From assembly GCA_964525185.1 (NCBI GenBank), contig CAZGFQ010000001.1, positions 1 through 64,000 on the forward strand: a stretch of DNA of 64,000 nucleotides, written 5' to 3'. This DNA comes from JABHGY01 sp964525185 (GTDB lineage Bacteria > Fidelibacterota > Marinisomatia > Marinisomatales > UBA1611). Numbering within the stretch: the first letter of the stretch is position 1; each line of letters starts with the position of its first letter. The position numbers were made by a program, and so were the translations under genes. This document shows, one piece after another, positions 18,801 through 27,263 of the stretch. A model generated the notes under the pieces. That model saw only the letters and a list, made by a program, of their open reading frames with translations, ran no database searches and had not been told where the DNA came from.

Positions 18801-19385
18801 TTATGATATGCGCATTAATCCTTCAACATCCATACTTAAACGAGATAATTCAGATTGATTTGAAGCAGTGTAATAACCACGAATTTGACCATTATTATCA
18901 ACTAAAATATATCTATTAGGTTCTACTTTTTCTTTTAATGGAATGTGAAATCCATTCTGGATTAATTCTTCAATATGAGTGGGATCGCCTGTTACAACTT
19001 CCCATCTTTTTTCGTTTGATCGATTATTCGCTTTATATGTTTGAATTGCTTCCAAATCAATGTCATGTATTATTGTTAGAAAATTAATTTCATGGTTTAT
19101 ACCCCAATTTTGAACGAATGTATTAATTTGATTCGCCATAATTGTTGATTGGCTTGATTGGATATCTTTTACATAATTAATAACCCATGTTTTACCTCGT
19201 AAATCCAATAATGTAAAAGGAGATTCATCAACGTGTTGGAGGTTAAACCCTGGTACTGCTCCATAATAAATAGAACCCACATTTGTACCATTATCTCGAG
19301 TTACAAGATGGATACCAATCGAAAAAAGTAAAAGGACACTTGCAATAGTGATAATACCTTCTTTACGAAAAGTTACTTTATTCAT
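18801..19385 (-). CDS. SCO1-like membrane-anchored protein lacking the copper-binding cysteines
   Basis: I use the ATG at 19385 (194 residues), which overlaps the upstream stop; the longer frame starts inside that gene. An N-terminal membrane helix (ITIASVLLLFSIGIHLV) is followed by a thioredoxin-like SCO domain: FTLLDLRGKTWVINYVKD, ...ILVDNNGQIRGYYTA. The CxxxC that binds copper in SCO proteins is replaced by DIQSSQS, and the ligand His is also missing (KVEPNRYILVD where the true SCO at 57.8 kb has PVGHAIKFVLVD). It is last in oxidase cluster 1, so it may have a structural or chaperone role without copper redox chemistry. Confidence 0.78.
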   Translation of the reverse strand: MNKVTFRKEGIITIASVLLLFSIGIHLVTRDNGTNVGSIYYGAVPGFNLQHVDESPFTLLDLRGKTWVINYVKDIQSSQSTIMANQINTFVQNWGINHEINFLTIIHDIDLEAIQTYKANNRSNEKRWEVVTGDPTHIEELIQNGFHIPLKEKVEPNRYILVDNNGQIRGYYTASNQSELSRLSMDVEGLMRIS

Positions 19386-19602
19386 GTTCTGTTTGTTCTT
19401 CAAGCTTATTTTGTCTTCTGACAATTGTTACAAATACCCCCACTACCAAAAAGGGAGATCCGAGTAGAAGCCCAACTGGAATCAGAATATCGGAAAATTG
19501 ATTATCCTGTCCAGCACAAAAAGGGCACGCGCTGACATAGCTAAAAGCCAGCATAAACAATATGATGCATAATCTATTATATTTTCTCCAATTGATTAAC
19601 AT
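19378..19602 (-). CDS. Small CPFC-motif membrane protein of oxidase cluster 1
   Basis: The 74-residue protein has a signal-peptide-like N terminus (IILFMLAFSYVSA), then ACPFCAGQ, then one transmembrane helix (ILIPVGLLLGSPFLVVGVFV) and a charged tail. The mature protein thus presents a CxxC pair on the periplasmic side. A relative with ACATCYGASD sits in the other oxidase cluster (25922-26146). The family is unnamed to my knowledge; its recurrence beside coxIV suggests a role in copper delivery or oxidase assembly, which is inference. Confidence 0.72.
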   Translation of the reverse strand: MLINWRKYNRLCIILFMLAFSYVSACPFCAGQDNQFSDILIPVGLLLGSPFLVVGVFVTIVRRQNKLEEQTEHE

Positions 19603-19609
19603 ATTTATA

Positions 19610-19891
19610 TTATCCTACCCAGCGAAATGGGACATCATACATAACACCAAATGCAAAATAGAGTGCTAAAGGGATGGGGATTAGAAGTGCTCTCCGTAAA
19701 AATTTAGTTTCATACCTTAAATGCATGTATACTAGAGCTACAAGCATTATTTTCGTAATTGCAAATGCAAATAATAGAATTACTTGTCCAGATTTTGGGA
19801 TTGGTAGTTCAACAACACCTACTTCTACTATGGTTAATACTGCCAACCAAATGGCGTTTATTATATATGTTTTTTTGTGATTATTATCCAT
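19610..19891 (-). CDS. ctaF: Cytochrome c oxidase subunit IV (prokaryotic type)
   Basis: The 93-residue protein has three membrane helices (NAIWLAVLTIVEVGVVEL, VILLFAFAITKIMLVALVYM, LLIPIPLALYFAFGVMY) with the family signature KIMLVALVYMHLRYE between helices 2 and 3. This small subunit assists assembly and stability of caa3/aa3-type oxidases. It follows the second subunit III gene by 13 bp in oxidase cluster 1. Confidence 0.88.
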   Translation of the reverse strand: MDNNHKKTYIINAIWLAVLTIVEVGVVELPIPKSGQVILLFAFAITKIMLVALVYMHLRYETKFLRRALLIPIPLALYFAFGVMYDVPFRWVG

Positions 19892-19904
19892 TTTATATTC
19901 CTTT

Positions 19905-20537
19905 TTAAATCAAGTAAATAACAGTGAAAACGAAGATCCAGATTAAATCAATAAAGTGCCAGAATAATCCAAGAATTTCAACTTTGTCAGATTGTGCGGA
20001 AGTATAATTCCATTTATTTGCAGCATAAAGAATGCAACCAATATAGATTACACCTGATAGAACATGTAGTCCATGAAAGGCAGTAGTTGCATAAAAAACA
20101 GCAGCATATGTTCCAGTACTAGGAACAAAATTAGTAGCACCTACAAATCCGGCTTCAGCTAAATTTTGGGCTAAAGTTTCATTCCCTAAGAAAAAATGAG
20201 AATATTCATAAACTTGGATCCCAAGAAAGGCAATTCCACCAGCCATTGTAAATGCCAAGTAGTTTTTTAATCCTTTTTGGTCACCTTTTTGGATGGCATT
20301 TAATGCCATAACCATCGTGAAACTTGTACATATCAATAGAAAAGTATTGAAGGCTGTTAAAGGGATATTTAGTACTAATCCGGGTTCAGGCCAGCTGGAC
20401 ATTGACAATCTTAAGGCTGCGCCACCAATCAATAAACCACCAAATGATAAACCGTCCATAATGATAAACAACCACATGGCAAGTTTGCCTGTTGTTGCCT
20501 TTCCCCATGGATCTCTTATTGCAATTACTTCACTCAT
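19905..20537 (-). CDS. ctaE: Heme-copper oxidase subunit III (second copy in cluster 1)
   Basis: The 210-residue membrane protein shows the subunit III pattern: KLAMWLFIIMDGLSFGGLL at the start, the middle TAFHGLHVLSGVIYIG and the C-terminal GLFWHFIDLIWIFVFTVIYLI. Subunit III supports proton uptake and stability of the oxidase. It directly follows another subunit III paralogue (20554-21135), so this cluster has two non-identical copies in tandem. Length and helices suggest six to seven membrane spans. Confidence 0.9.
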   Translation of the reverse strand: MSEVIAIRDPWGKATTGKLAMWLFIIMDGLSFGGLLIGGAALRLSMSSWPEPGLVLNIPLTAFNTFLLICTSFTMVMALNAIQKGDQKGLKNYLAFTMAGGIAFLGIQVYEYSHFFLGNETLAQNLAEAGFVGATNFVPSTGTYAAVFYATTAFHGLHVLSGVIYIGCILYAANKWNYTSAQSDKVEILGLFWHFIDLIWIFVFTVIYLI

Positions 20538-20553
20538 ACTATTAACTCCTTTA

Positions 20554-21135
20554 CTAAATTATAAAAATGGCGACAAACAAGCAGACCCAGAGCACGTCTA
20601 AGAAGTGCCATAACATGCCAACTTGTTTAAATAAATTTGATCGTTCACCATCTGAAAAAGATTTATTTAATTTAACGTAAACCAAACCTAAAGCTCCAAC
20701 ACCTGCAACAATATGTAGACCATGCATCCCTGTAAGGAGATAAAAAACAGAGCCAATAATATTGGTTTTAGGCGTAAAACCTGCAGTTACCAAAACATCC
20801 CAAAGAATCAACTGGGCCAGTAGAAAAACGATTCCTAATCCAAGAGTTATACCCAGCCATTTTTTTGCTAGTTCAATATGTGTTCGTGAGTATAATGCAG
20901 ATTTATGATAGGTATAGCTACTCGCCAATAGAACAATGGTATTCCCAATAGCAATGGTAATTGGAATAAACCCTGTTCCTGGCCGACTCCACATTCCAAA
21001 TTGAATTCGAAGAATAGAATAACTCACAAAAAATGTCACAAATAGCATGGTAATACATCCAAGAGCAACAATCATGCCTAGAGTAGAAGTGAATTCATCT
21101 ACTTTAAACTTTTTTGATAATACTTGTGTCGTCAT
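20554..21135 (-). CDS. ctaE: Heme-copper oxidase subunit III (first copy in cluster 1)
   Basis: The 193-residue membrane protein carries the subunit III signatures LTGMHGLHIVAGVGAL and VGMLWHFLDVLWVCLFVAIFII. It differs clearly from the second copy downstream, so the pair is an old duplication, as in oxidases that use two half-related III-type subunits. It starts 7 bp after ctaD and belongs to the same transcript. Confidence 0.9.
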   Translation of the reverse strand: MTTQVLSKKFKVDEFTSTLGMIVALGCITMLFVTFFVSYSILRIQFGMWSRPGTGFIPITIAIGNTIVLLASSYTYHKSALYSRTHIELAKKWLGITLGLGIVFLLAQLILWDVLVTAGFTPKTNIIGSVFYLLTGMHGLHIVAGVGALGLVYVKLNKSFSDGERSNLFKQVGMLWHFLDVLWVCLFVAIFII

Positions 21136-21142
21136 AATTATT

Positions 21143-22858
21143 CTATGAAGTGATGGGTTCGGATTGAGAAATCCAATCTCGATCTTTTACTTTTGGGTTG
21201 CTGTATTCATGTGGACCATTATAAATAGTCGGTACTGTTTCAAAATTTCCATGAGGGATTGGCGCTTCTAAAGTCCATTCCAACGTTGCAGCACCCCAAG
21301 GATTTGCTTCAGCTTTTTCACCTTTAATCATAGAATGAATAAAGTTATACACAAATATTAACTGGGCAAGACCAAGAGCAATTGCGAACCAAGTAATATA
21401 TTCATTCAACCACATCATAGGCTTAAGAAAATCATAATTACTTGGATCATAAATTCGTCGATGGTGACCACCATATCCTAAAACCATCATATTAAAAAAC
21501 ACATAATTTAATGGTATAAAGGAAACCCAAAAGTGAAGTTTCCCAAGGAAGGGATTCATTTTCCGCTCAAACATTTTTGGAAACCAAAAGTATATCGCAG
21601 CAAAACTACCAAATAGAACAGAAGCTGCCATTGTGTAATGAAAGTGTCCCACTACAAACATTGTGTCATGTAAATATATGTCAGCTGTAATGGTTGCATT
21701 ATAAAGACCTGTTAATCCACCAATCCCAAACACCCACATAACGGACATAGCAAATAACATTGGCGGATCAAATTTAATTGAACCTTTCCATAATGTCCCC
21801 AACCAATTAAAAAAGAACATAGCAGATGGAATACTAATGAGTAATGTTAGAAACATAAAGGATTTCCCAAGCAAAGGGCTCATTCCAGTGGTATACATGT
21901 GATGACCCCACACCAACATACTTAAAGATGCGACTGTGGTCATTGCCATAGCAGTAACTTTATATCCAAATGCTGGTTTCCGTGAAAAAACGGATAACAA
22001 GTCTGAAACAATTCCCCATGCAGGTAAAATTAAAATATATACTTCAGGATGACCGAAGATCCAGAAAACATGTTGATAAAGTAATGGATCTCCCCCCTCA
22101 ACAGTCGCTAGACCACCAGAAATAAAAAATTGAGTTCCAATGGTGCGATCCATGAGAAGTAATATTAATCCTGCTGCAATAACAGGTACAAATATTGCAT
22201 TCAAAATTGATGTGAGCCATAAGCCCCAAACAGTGAGTGGCATTTTAAAATAAGTCATTCCCGGTGCGCGTAACCGTACAACTGTAATGATATAATTAAT
22301 GGCACCCATCATGGAAGATGTCCCAGCTAATGTGAGCGCTAATGTCCATAAAGTTTGGCCTTCTCCAGCAATGCCTCCTACAGGAGAGCTTAAAGGAGGG
22401 TAGGATGTCCAACCACCGGCAGCAGTTCCTTCAGGTAAAAAATAGGAAGCCAATAATACAAGGGATGCGAGTACCATGGTCCAAAATGAATACATATTCA
22501 ATTTCGGAAATGCCATATCTGGTGCACCAATTTGCAATGGGATAACAAAATTACCGAAAGCACCTATTAAAAGTGGCGTAATTGCCCAAAAAATCATAAT
22601 TGTCCCATGCATTGTAAAAAGTGCATTGTATTTATCAGGATCAATGATTCCTCCTGTACCGGAAAAAAGTAAATCGCCGAGTAACCACCAAGGGACTGGC
22701 TGTTCTGGATATGCTAATTGCCATCGAATAAGTAACGCTTGGAATCCTCCAAATAATACAAAAAAGAGTCCTAACCATAGAAATTGCTTACCGATAACTT
22801 TATGATCTAAGGAAAAAATATATTTAGACCAAAAAGAGTGTTCATGATGTTCGGACAT
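21143..22858 (-). CDS. ctaD: Cytochrome c oxidase subunit I, cluster 1
   Basis: The catalytic subunit (571 residues) carries heme a and the heme a3-CuB centre. Visible signatures are MHGTIMIFW, GAFGNFVIPLQIGAPDMAFP (D-channel region), FWIFGHPEVYILILPAWG (CuB His and the A-family Glu/Tyr), VWGHHMYTTGM (CuB His pair) and the distal VGHFHYTMA (heme a3 and a ligands). These mark an A-type proton-pumping oxidase. It starts immediately at the ctaC stop and is followed by two subunit III genes. Confidence 0.96.
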   Translation of the reverse strand: MSEHHEHSFWSKYIFSLDHKVIGKQFLWLGLFFVLFGGFQALLIRWQLAYPEQPVPWWLLGDLLFSGTGGIIDPDKYNALFTMHGTIMIFWAITPLLIGAFGNFVIPLQIGAPDMAFPKLNMYSFWTMVLASLVLLASYFLPEGTAAGGWTSYPPLSSPVGGIAGEGQTLWTLALTLAGTSSMMGAINYIITVVRLRAPGMTYFKMPLTVWGLWLTSILNAIFVPVIAAGLILLLMDRTIGTQFFISGGLATVEGGDPLLYQHVFWIFGHPEVYILILPAWGIVSDLLSVFSRKPAFGYKVTAMAMTTVASLSMLVWGHHMYTTGMSPLLGKSFMFLTLLISIPSAMFFFNWLGTLWKGSIKFDPPMLFAMSVMWVFGIGGLTGLYNATITADIYLHDTMFVVGHFHYTMAASVLFGSFAAIYFWFPKMFERKMNPFLGKLHFWVSFIPLNYVFFNMMVLGYGGHHRRIYDPSNYDFLKPMMWLNEYITWFAIALGLAQLIFVYNFIHSMIKGEKAEANPWGAATLEWTLEAPIPHGNFETVPTIYNGPHEYSNPKVKDRDWISQSEPITS

Positions 22859-23709
22859 TATTTAATCTCCTTCCAGGCCCAGCCCCAATCGGCGGGTGGA
22901 CCATCAGATGCTGCGGTTTCTTCTTCGTCTCCCCAATCATCCCATTCATCTTCTTCGTCATCTTCAGGGGCTAAGGAGAGTAACCAGTTTTCATAATCTT
23001 CTTGCGATTCGACTGTCAGATAACCTTTCATTTTATAATGACTATTTCCACAGAGTTCAGCGCAAGCTATTTCAAATTCACCTGTCTCAAGTGCTTGGAA
23101 CCACATGGCATTTACCATACCAGGGGTTGCGTCTTGTTTGACTCGAAAATTGGGAATATAAAAAGAGTGAATAACATCCCATGGCGCAATTTGAATCACG
23201 ATAGGTTTACCGACGGGAACATGCATTTGGTTTTGAGCAGGGATAAGATCATCATCCGTATTAAATTTCCCATCTGGTCCAGGATATCGAAAATTCCATG
23301 CAAATTGTTGAGGCATCACTTCAACACGAACGACATCCTCACCTTTTGGAAAATTCCAAAAAGCTTCTTTTAAATCTCTAAAAGACATGGTTTCAATTAC
23401 AGTGTCTACTGAAAAGAACACAAGAAGTCCAACCCCAAGGGTAGCCATAACATGTTTTTTTGAATTGCCATGATCATAATCTGCTTTATGTCCAGGTCTC
23501 GATCTATATTTTACAATGAAATAAAGCATAGCCAAAATCACAATACTAAAATATATGGTTATGACAAGGTCTGTATATTGTATGACTTTATCAATCCGGT
23601 ATCCATCAAGAGATACATCTTTTGGAGGGTCAATAAACCATAATCCCCAAGATGCATTCTTTAAATGATTCTTTTGTTTTTTAATCCATTTTATGAGTTT
23701 GTTCATCAT
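22858..23709 (-). CDS. ctaC: Cytochrome c oxidase subunit II with CuA, acidic tail, cluster 1
   Basis: Subunit II receives electrons from cytochrome c at CuA. The 283-residue protein has two N-terminal helices, then the cupredoxin domain with the CuA ligands: His in DVIHSFYIPNFRVKQDATPG and CAELCGNSHYKM. No cytochrome c domain is fused. The C terminus is an unusual acidic, Trp-rich extension (EDDEEDEWDDWGDEEE, ending ADWGWAWKEIK), paralleled in two other respiratory proteins of this window. It lies 22 bp after the Rrf2 gene. Confidence 0.95.
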   Translation of the reverse strand: MMNKLIKWIKKQKNHLKNASWGLWFIDPPKDVSLDGYRIDKVIQYTDLVITIYFSIVILAMLYFIVKYRSRPGHKADYDHGNSKKHVMATLGVGLLVFFSVDTVIETMSFRDLKEAFWNFPKGEDVVRVEVMPQQFAWNFRYPGPDGKFNTDDDLIPAQNQMHVPVGKPIVIQIAPWDVIHSFYIPNFRVKQDATPGMVNAMWFQALETGEFEIACAELCGNSHYKMKGYLTVESQEDYENWLLSLAPEDDEEDEWDDWGDEEETAASDGPPADWGWAWKEIK

Positions 23710-23731
23710 CGTGTCATATCCTCCGATGTTT

Positions 23732-24181
23732 TTAGTTTAAAGTCAATTCATTGTGTGAGAATTCAAGAAAATCTTTATTGGTTTCAATCGCTAATTCATG
23801 AATTGATTTTCCTTTTAATATATGTGTCATTTGATCTTGGGCGTGTTGCCAAACTTTTCTAACTGCGCAATAAGGTGTTTGATCGCAATACTTTTCGTCG
23901 ACTAAACATTGGTTAAGAGTAATATGACCTTCAATTCCTTGGATCACGTCTAATAAGGAGATGGCATCCCCTGGTTTCGCAAGCATCACTCCTCCACCTT
24001 TTCCTCGGGATGAGCGAACAAACCCAAGTTTAACGAGTTGCCCCATGATTTTACGCAGTAATGTTTCAGGAATGTCTTGTTCTTTAGAAATGTCAGAAAT
24101 GTGCGTTACTTCCCCTGGCTTAATGGTTGATAAATATATCATAGCGCGAACGGCATATTCACCTGTCATTGAAAGTTTCAT
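23732..24181 (-). CDS. Rrf2 family regulator with Fe-S cysteines, upstream of oxidase cluster 1
   Basis: The 149-residue protein has the Rrf2 winged helix (MKLSMTGEYAVRAMIYLS, then SSRGKGGGVMLAKPGDAISL) and three cysteines C92-x6-C99-x5-C105, the pattern that holds the [2Fe-2S] or [4Fe-4S] cluster of IscR and NsrR. It probably senses Fe-S status, oxygen or nitric oxide. It is 22 bp upstream of ctaC and probably controls that operon from its own promoter. Its target cannot be read directly. Confidence 0.88.
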   Translation of the reverse strand: MKLSMTGEYAVRAMIYLSTIKPGEVTHISDISKEQDIPETLLRKIMGQLVKLGFVRSSRGKGGGVMLAKPGDAISLLDVIQGIEGHITLNQCLVDEKYCDQTPYCAVRKVWQHAQDQMTHILKGKSIHELAIETNKDFLEFSHNELTLN

Positions 24182-24287
24182 AATAGTGTTTCCCCGACGG
24201 TATTATCAAATGTGAGTAATTGTGTCATATTTAGGTTGAAAGGTGGTAAATATCTCTATATCTCCCAATGATATAGCCTAAATAAAA

Positions 24288-24305
24288 AATTGATTTTTAT
24301 CAATT
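24288..24305. promoter_or_regulatory. Perfect FNR-type operator upstream of the crp/fnr gene
   Basis: AATTGAT-TTTT-ATCAATT is a perfect inverted repeat matching the FNR consensus TTGAT-N4-ATCAA (24290-24303). Its centre is about 52 bp upstream of the ATG of the Crp/Fnr regulator and about 115 bp upstream of the divergent Rrf2-oxidase operon start. Either autoregulation or control of the oxidase operon is plausible. Confidence 0.75.
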
Positions 24306-24347
24306 ATTATATTCTATAAAGACCTTATAATCTTTTAAATTAAATAT

Positions 24348-25061
24348 ATGGTTTTTCCAAAAACACCCGTTTCATGTCAATTATGTCCATCTAGACATAT
24401 AAGCATTTTTCAAGAACTTGAACCCAATAGTGTAGACAAATTAGACCGCTCTAAAACAGTTCATCATTATAAAAAGGGGCAAGTTATTTTCCTGGAAGGG
24501 CATCCTGCCTATGGATTATATTGTATTAGTAAGGGAAAAGTAAAAATATATTGTACAACACCAGAGGGTAAAAGACATATATTACGCATTGCGGATAAAG
24601 GGGATCCTGTTGGCCATCTAGCCGTTTTTTCTGGTCAACCATATGCGGCAACTGCTGAGGCACTTGAAGATACAACCATTTGTTTTATTGATCGAAATTT
24701 GATATTTCCTGCTTTATCGAATGAAAGAGATATCAGTTGGGAAATTGTAAGAAAATTATCGAAAGATTTAATATTTGCTCATCAAGAAACAACTCGTATG
24801 GCACATCATTCAGTGACGGAACGTGTAGCAGGATTATTATTATTACTTAAAGAAAAGTATGGAAAACATCGAGATGATGAAATTTGGATCGATATTCAAC
24901 TATCCAGAGATGATTTAGCCGATTTAGCTGGAACATCTGTAGAAACACTTGTTAGAACTTTAACAAGCTTTCGAGATGATGGTTTAATTAAAACTGAAAA
25001 ACGTCAAACAATTGTGTTAGATGCAATTCGATTATCAGAAATAGCTGGTCTCACAGACTAG
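24348..25061 (+). CDS. Crp/Fnr family regulator with partial FNR cysteine set
   Basis: The 237-residue protein has an N-terminal CxxC (C10, C13 in SCQLCPSRHISIF), a cyclic-nucleotide-type sensory barrel (about 30-125) and a C-terminal HTH (about 160-225). The recognition helix SVETLVRTLTSF has the FNR arrangement (V-E-T-x-x-R) rather than the CRP one. C112 (TTICFID) aligns with FNR Cys122. The third N-terminal Cys of E. coli FNR is replaced by Ser19. An FNR box sits in its own promoter. It ends 9 bp from the convergent end of oxidase cluster 2 and probably links oxygen or redox state to the oxidase genes. Confidence 0.88.
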   Translation: MVFPKTPVSCQLCPSRHISIFQELEPNSVDKLDRSKTVHHYKKGQVIFLEGHPAYGLYCISKGKVKIYCTTPEGKRHILRIADKGDPVGHLAVFSGQPYAATAEALEDTTICFIDRNLIFPALSNERDISWEIVRKLSKDLIFAHQETTRMAHHSVTERVAGLLLLLKEKYGKHRDDEIWIDIQLSRDDLADLAGTSVETLVRTLTSFRDDGLIKTEKRQTIVLDAIRLSEIAGLTD

Positions 25062-25070
25062 TAAAAGACT

Positions 25071-25910
25071 TTACCAGTCGTCATCTCCCCATTCGTCTTC
25101 ATCACCTTCTTCTAATAGAATTTGCGCTTGCTCTTCTTGCCATGCAACATATGATTCGCTGCTATGGACAGTCATAAACCCTTGCATACGATAATGCCCT
25201 AATCCACATAATTGAGCACAGGCTATTTCAAATCCGCGACCTTCCCGTTCTGTTCCTTTGATTGATTCTAAGTACGATTCAGATGTCATAGTAGCTTCAA
25301 AAGAAACTGGAATAGACATACCTGGTATTGCATCTTGTTTAACCCGGAATTCAGGTAAGAAAAAACTATGAATAACATCTTTTGATGAAAGGTCTATTCT
25401 GATAGGCTTATCTACTGGAATATGTAATTGATTAATTGTAATAATATCGTCAGAAGAATTGGGGTCGCTTTTATCTAACCCAACTGGGTTGGACTCTTCG
25501 TCGACTAAATTCACATCTACATTTCCAAATATACCATCTGCTCCTGGATAATGAATATTCCAAGCAAATTGCTGTGCAACAACCCGAATAACTTCCGCAC
25601 CATCAGCTTGATTAGGGACATCATTTACACGATTAGCCCATATTGGGAGTGCAAACCCAATTAAAATGACAAACTCTATAAGTGCTACAGCAACTTCAAG
25701 TCCAGATGATAAATGAGATTTAACTCCATCATAATCAGCTTTAGAATTTCTGGAAGCACTAAAACGATAAAGTGTATACAAAAAGAATATACCCCAGCCT
25801 ACAAACAGAAAAAGCATAAGCCAATGAAACATACTAATAACTTCATCCACCGCGCCTCCATGGACAGATGCATTAATGGGTAATCCTAATTTTTGTAAAA
25901 TGTCTAACAC
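25071..25910 (-). CDS. ctaC: Cytochrome c oxidase subunit II with CuA, acidic tail, cluster 2
   Basis: The 279-residue protein has two N-terminal helices and a CuA cupredoxin domain: DVIHSFFLPEFRVKQDAIPG and CAQLCGLGHYRM. The residue between the CuA cysteines is Gln where most have Glu (that ligand uses its backbone carbonyl, so function can persist). The end EEGDEDEWGDDDW is acidic and Trp-containing. It is the last gene of cluster 2, after the small CATC protein. Its separation from subunit I distinguishes this cluster from cluster 1. Confidence 0.94.
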   Translation of the reverse strand: MLDILQKLGLPINASVHGGAVDEVISMFHWLMLFLFVGWGIFFLYTLYRFSASRNSKADYDGVKSHLSSGLEVAVALIEFVILIGFALPIWANRVNDVPNQADGAEVIRVVAQQFAWNIHYPGADGIFGNVDVNLVDEESNPVGLDKSDPNSSDDIITINQLHIPVDKPIRIDLSSKDVIHSFFLPEFRVKQDAIPGMSIPVSFEATMTSESYLESIKGTEREGRGFEIACAQLCGLGHYRMQGFMTVHSSESYVAWQEEQAQILLEEGDEDEWGDDDW

Positions 25911-25921
25911 AGATATTCCTC

Positions 25922-26146
25922 CTAGATTTCTTTTTGATTGGATGAAAGATGTTTTGCTCTATTTTTAAGGCGAACCATTACGGCCCCTACGCTCCCGAGC
26001 ATTCCTCCTGTTACACCCAATAATGTAATGATGGCCCAATTCATTCCTTCGGTAGCTGGCGCATCAGATGCTCCATAACAGGTTGCACAAGCGTGTGAAA
26101 CACTAGGCAAAAGGTAAAGACCGATAGCAATGATATACTGAATCAT
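25922..26146 (-). CDS. Small CATC-motif membrane protein of oxidase cluster 2
   Basis: The 74-residue protein has a signal peptide (MIQYIIAIGLYLLPSVSHA), then CATCYGASDAPATEGMN, one membrane helix (AIITLLGVTGGMLGSVGAVM) and a basic tail. It matches the layout of the CPFC protein in cluster 1: signal peptide, CxxC directly after cleavage, one helix. Such proteins recur next to cox genes; copper handling or assembly is my inference. It overlaps the upstream gene by 4 bp. Confidence 0.75.
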   Translation of the reverse strand: MIQYIIAIGLYLLPSVSHACATCYGASDAPATEGMNWAIITLLGVTGGMLGSVGAVMVRLKNRAKHLSSNQKEI

Positions 26147-26340
26147 ATTGTTTTGAATTTTTGTATCACTTTTTGTAAATAAATAGATAAGCTAATTCCC
26201 GTGGCAATCCCAAGAGCACCTAATAGATAGGATAAACTTGAGTTTAAAGTTGGGTTTTGTAATTGCCATATTCCATATCCACCTGTGACTAAAATGGATA
26301 AAGAAATAAAGAAAATATGAAATGATTTAAGACTTAACAT
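26143..26340 (-). CDS. Small two-helix membrane protein of oxidase cluster 2
   Basis: The 65-residue protein consists of two hydrophobic helices (FHIFFISLSILVTGGYGIW and LSYLLGALGIATGISLSIY) and a basic tail. I do not recognise it. It is coupled to the CATC protein by an ATGA overlap and follows subunit IV by 2 bp, which makes it a real gene and a likely minor subunit or assembly factor of the oxidase. Confidence 0.65.
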   Translation of the reverse strand: MLSLKSFHIFFISLSILVTGGYGIWQLQNPTLNSSLSYLLGALGIATGISLSIYLQKVIQKFKTI

Positions 26341-26342
26341 AT

Positions 26343-26648
26343 TTAAACTCCTGCCTGATCTGTAAATGCGATAAAGGGTAAAAACATCAAGGTTAATAAA
26401 AATAAAAATGTTAACCCTAAGACAGCTAATATTGTTGTTCGTTCAGAGAAAAGGTGCATGAAATGTCCAGCAACCAAAGTTCCCTTTACGGAAGCAATAA
26501 TCATTGCAAGAAAAAACGCTTCACCTGTCCCTAAGTCCAAATATGAAGCAGCAACTGTTACTACGGTTAATACAGCTAAGGATGCGAATACACCTATATA
26601 TACTTTCACACTTTTTTTAATGTCTTCTACACTGTGTCCACTCATCAT
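26343..26648 (-). CDS. ctaF: Cytochrome c oxidase subunit IV, cluster 2
   Basis: The 101-residue protein has three membrane helices with the signature IIASVKGTLVAGHFMHLFSE, which places it in the prokaryotic subunit IV family. It follows subunit III by 6 bp and serves the second oxidase. It is similar in layout, not closely in sequence, to the cluster 1 copy. Confidence 0.86.
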   Translation of the reverse strand: MMSGHSVEDIKKSVKVYIGVFASLAVLTVVTVAASYLDLGTGEAFFLAMIIASVKGTLVAGHFMHLFSERTTILAVLGLTFLFLLTLMFLPFIAFTDQAGV

Positions 26649-26654
26649 AATCTC

Positions 26655-27251
26655 CTATAATAGGTAAAGTATTGGAAAAAGAAAAATCCACACTAAATCG
26701 ACAAAATGCCAATAAAGTCCCACCGTTTCAATTCTATTGGTAAATCTTTCAGGTTCCGTTTCCATCATTTTTGCGCCAGGAACCAAGAAATAGAATATAA
26801 CGACCATACCACCCAGAATATGAATCATATGAAGTCCTGTTAAGGTAAAATAGATTGCGAAAAATGTGGATGTATCTGGATAAATCCCATGGTGAAATTT
26901 GGCTGAATATTCAAAATATTTTACTACGAGGAATACGCCTGCTAATAGTAGGGTAGATCCTAAATGTAATTTAAACTTTTTCATATCGTCTAACTTTAAT
27001 GAAACCCAAGACATTATCATGGTAACACTTGATGTAATTAATACAAGTGTATTAAACGTAGCCAATGGCACATTCAATTCTTGTGAACCACTCGCAAATG
27101 TACCTGTAATATCTCCCATTCTCAGAAACACATAGGCAGAAAATAATCCACCAAATAACATGACTTCTGAGGCAAGAAATAACCAAATACCCAGTTTGGC
27201 ATTATACATGCCTGTATCTTGTCTCTCTTCTACATTATATGGAATTTCCAT
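26655..27251 (-). CDS. ctaE: Cytochrome c oxidase subunit III, cluster 2
   Basis: The 198-residue membrane protein shows AKLGIWLFLASEVMLFGGLF, LTGLHMIHILGGMVVIF and ETVGLYWHFVDLVWIFLFPI, all standard for subunit III. It follows subunit I by 12 bp. This cluster has one copy, in contrast to the tandem pair in cluster 1. Confidence 0.93.
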   Translation of the reverse strand: MEIPYNVEERQDTGMYNAKLGIWLFLASEVMLFGGLFSAYVFLRMGDITGTFASGSQELNVPLATFNTLVLITSSVTMIMSWVSLKLDDMKKFKLHLGSTLLLAGVFLVVKYFEYSAKFHHGIYPDTSTFFAIYFTLTGLHMIHILGGMVVIFYFLVPGAKMMETEPERFTNRIETVGLYWHFVDLVWIFLFPILYLL

Positions 27252-27263
27252 AATAATCCTTTC

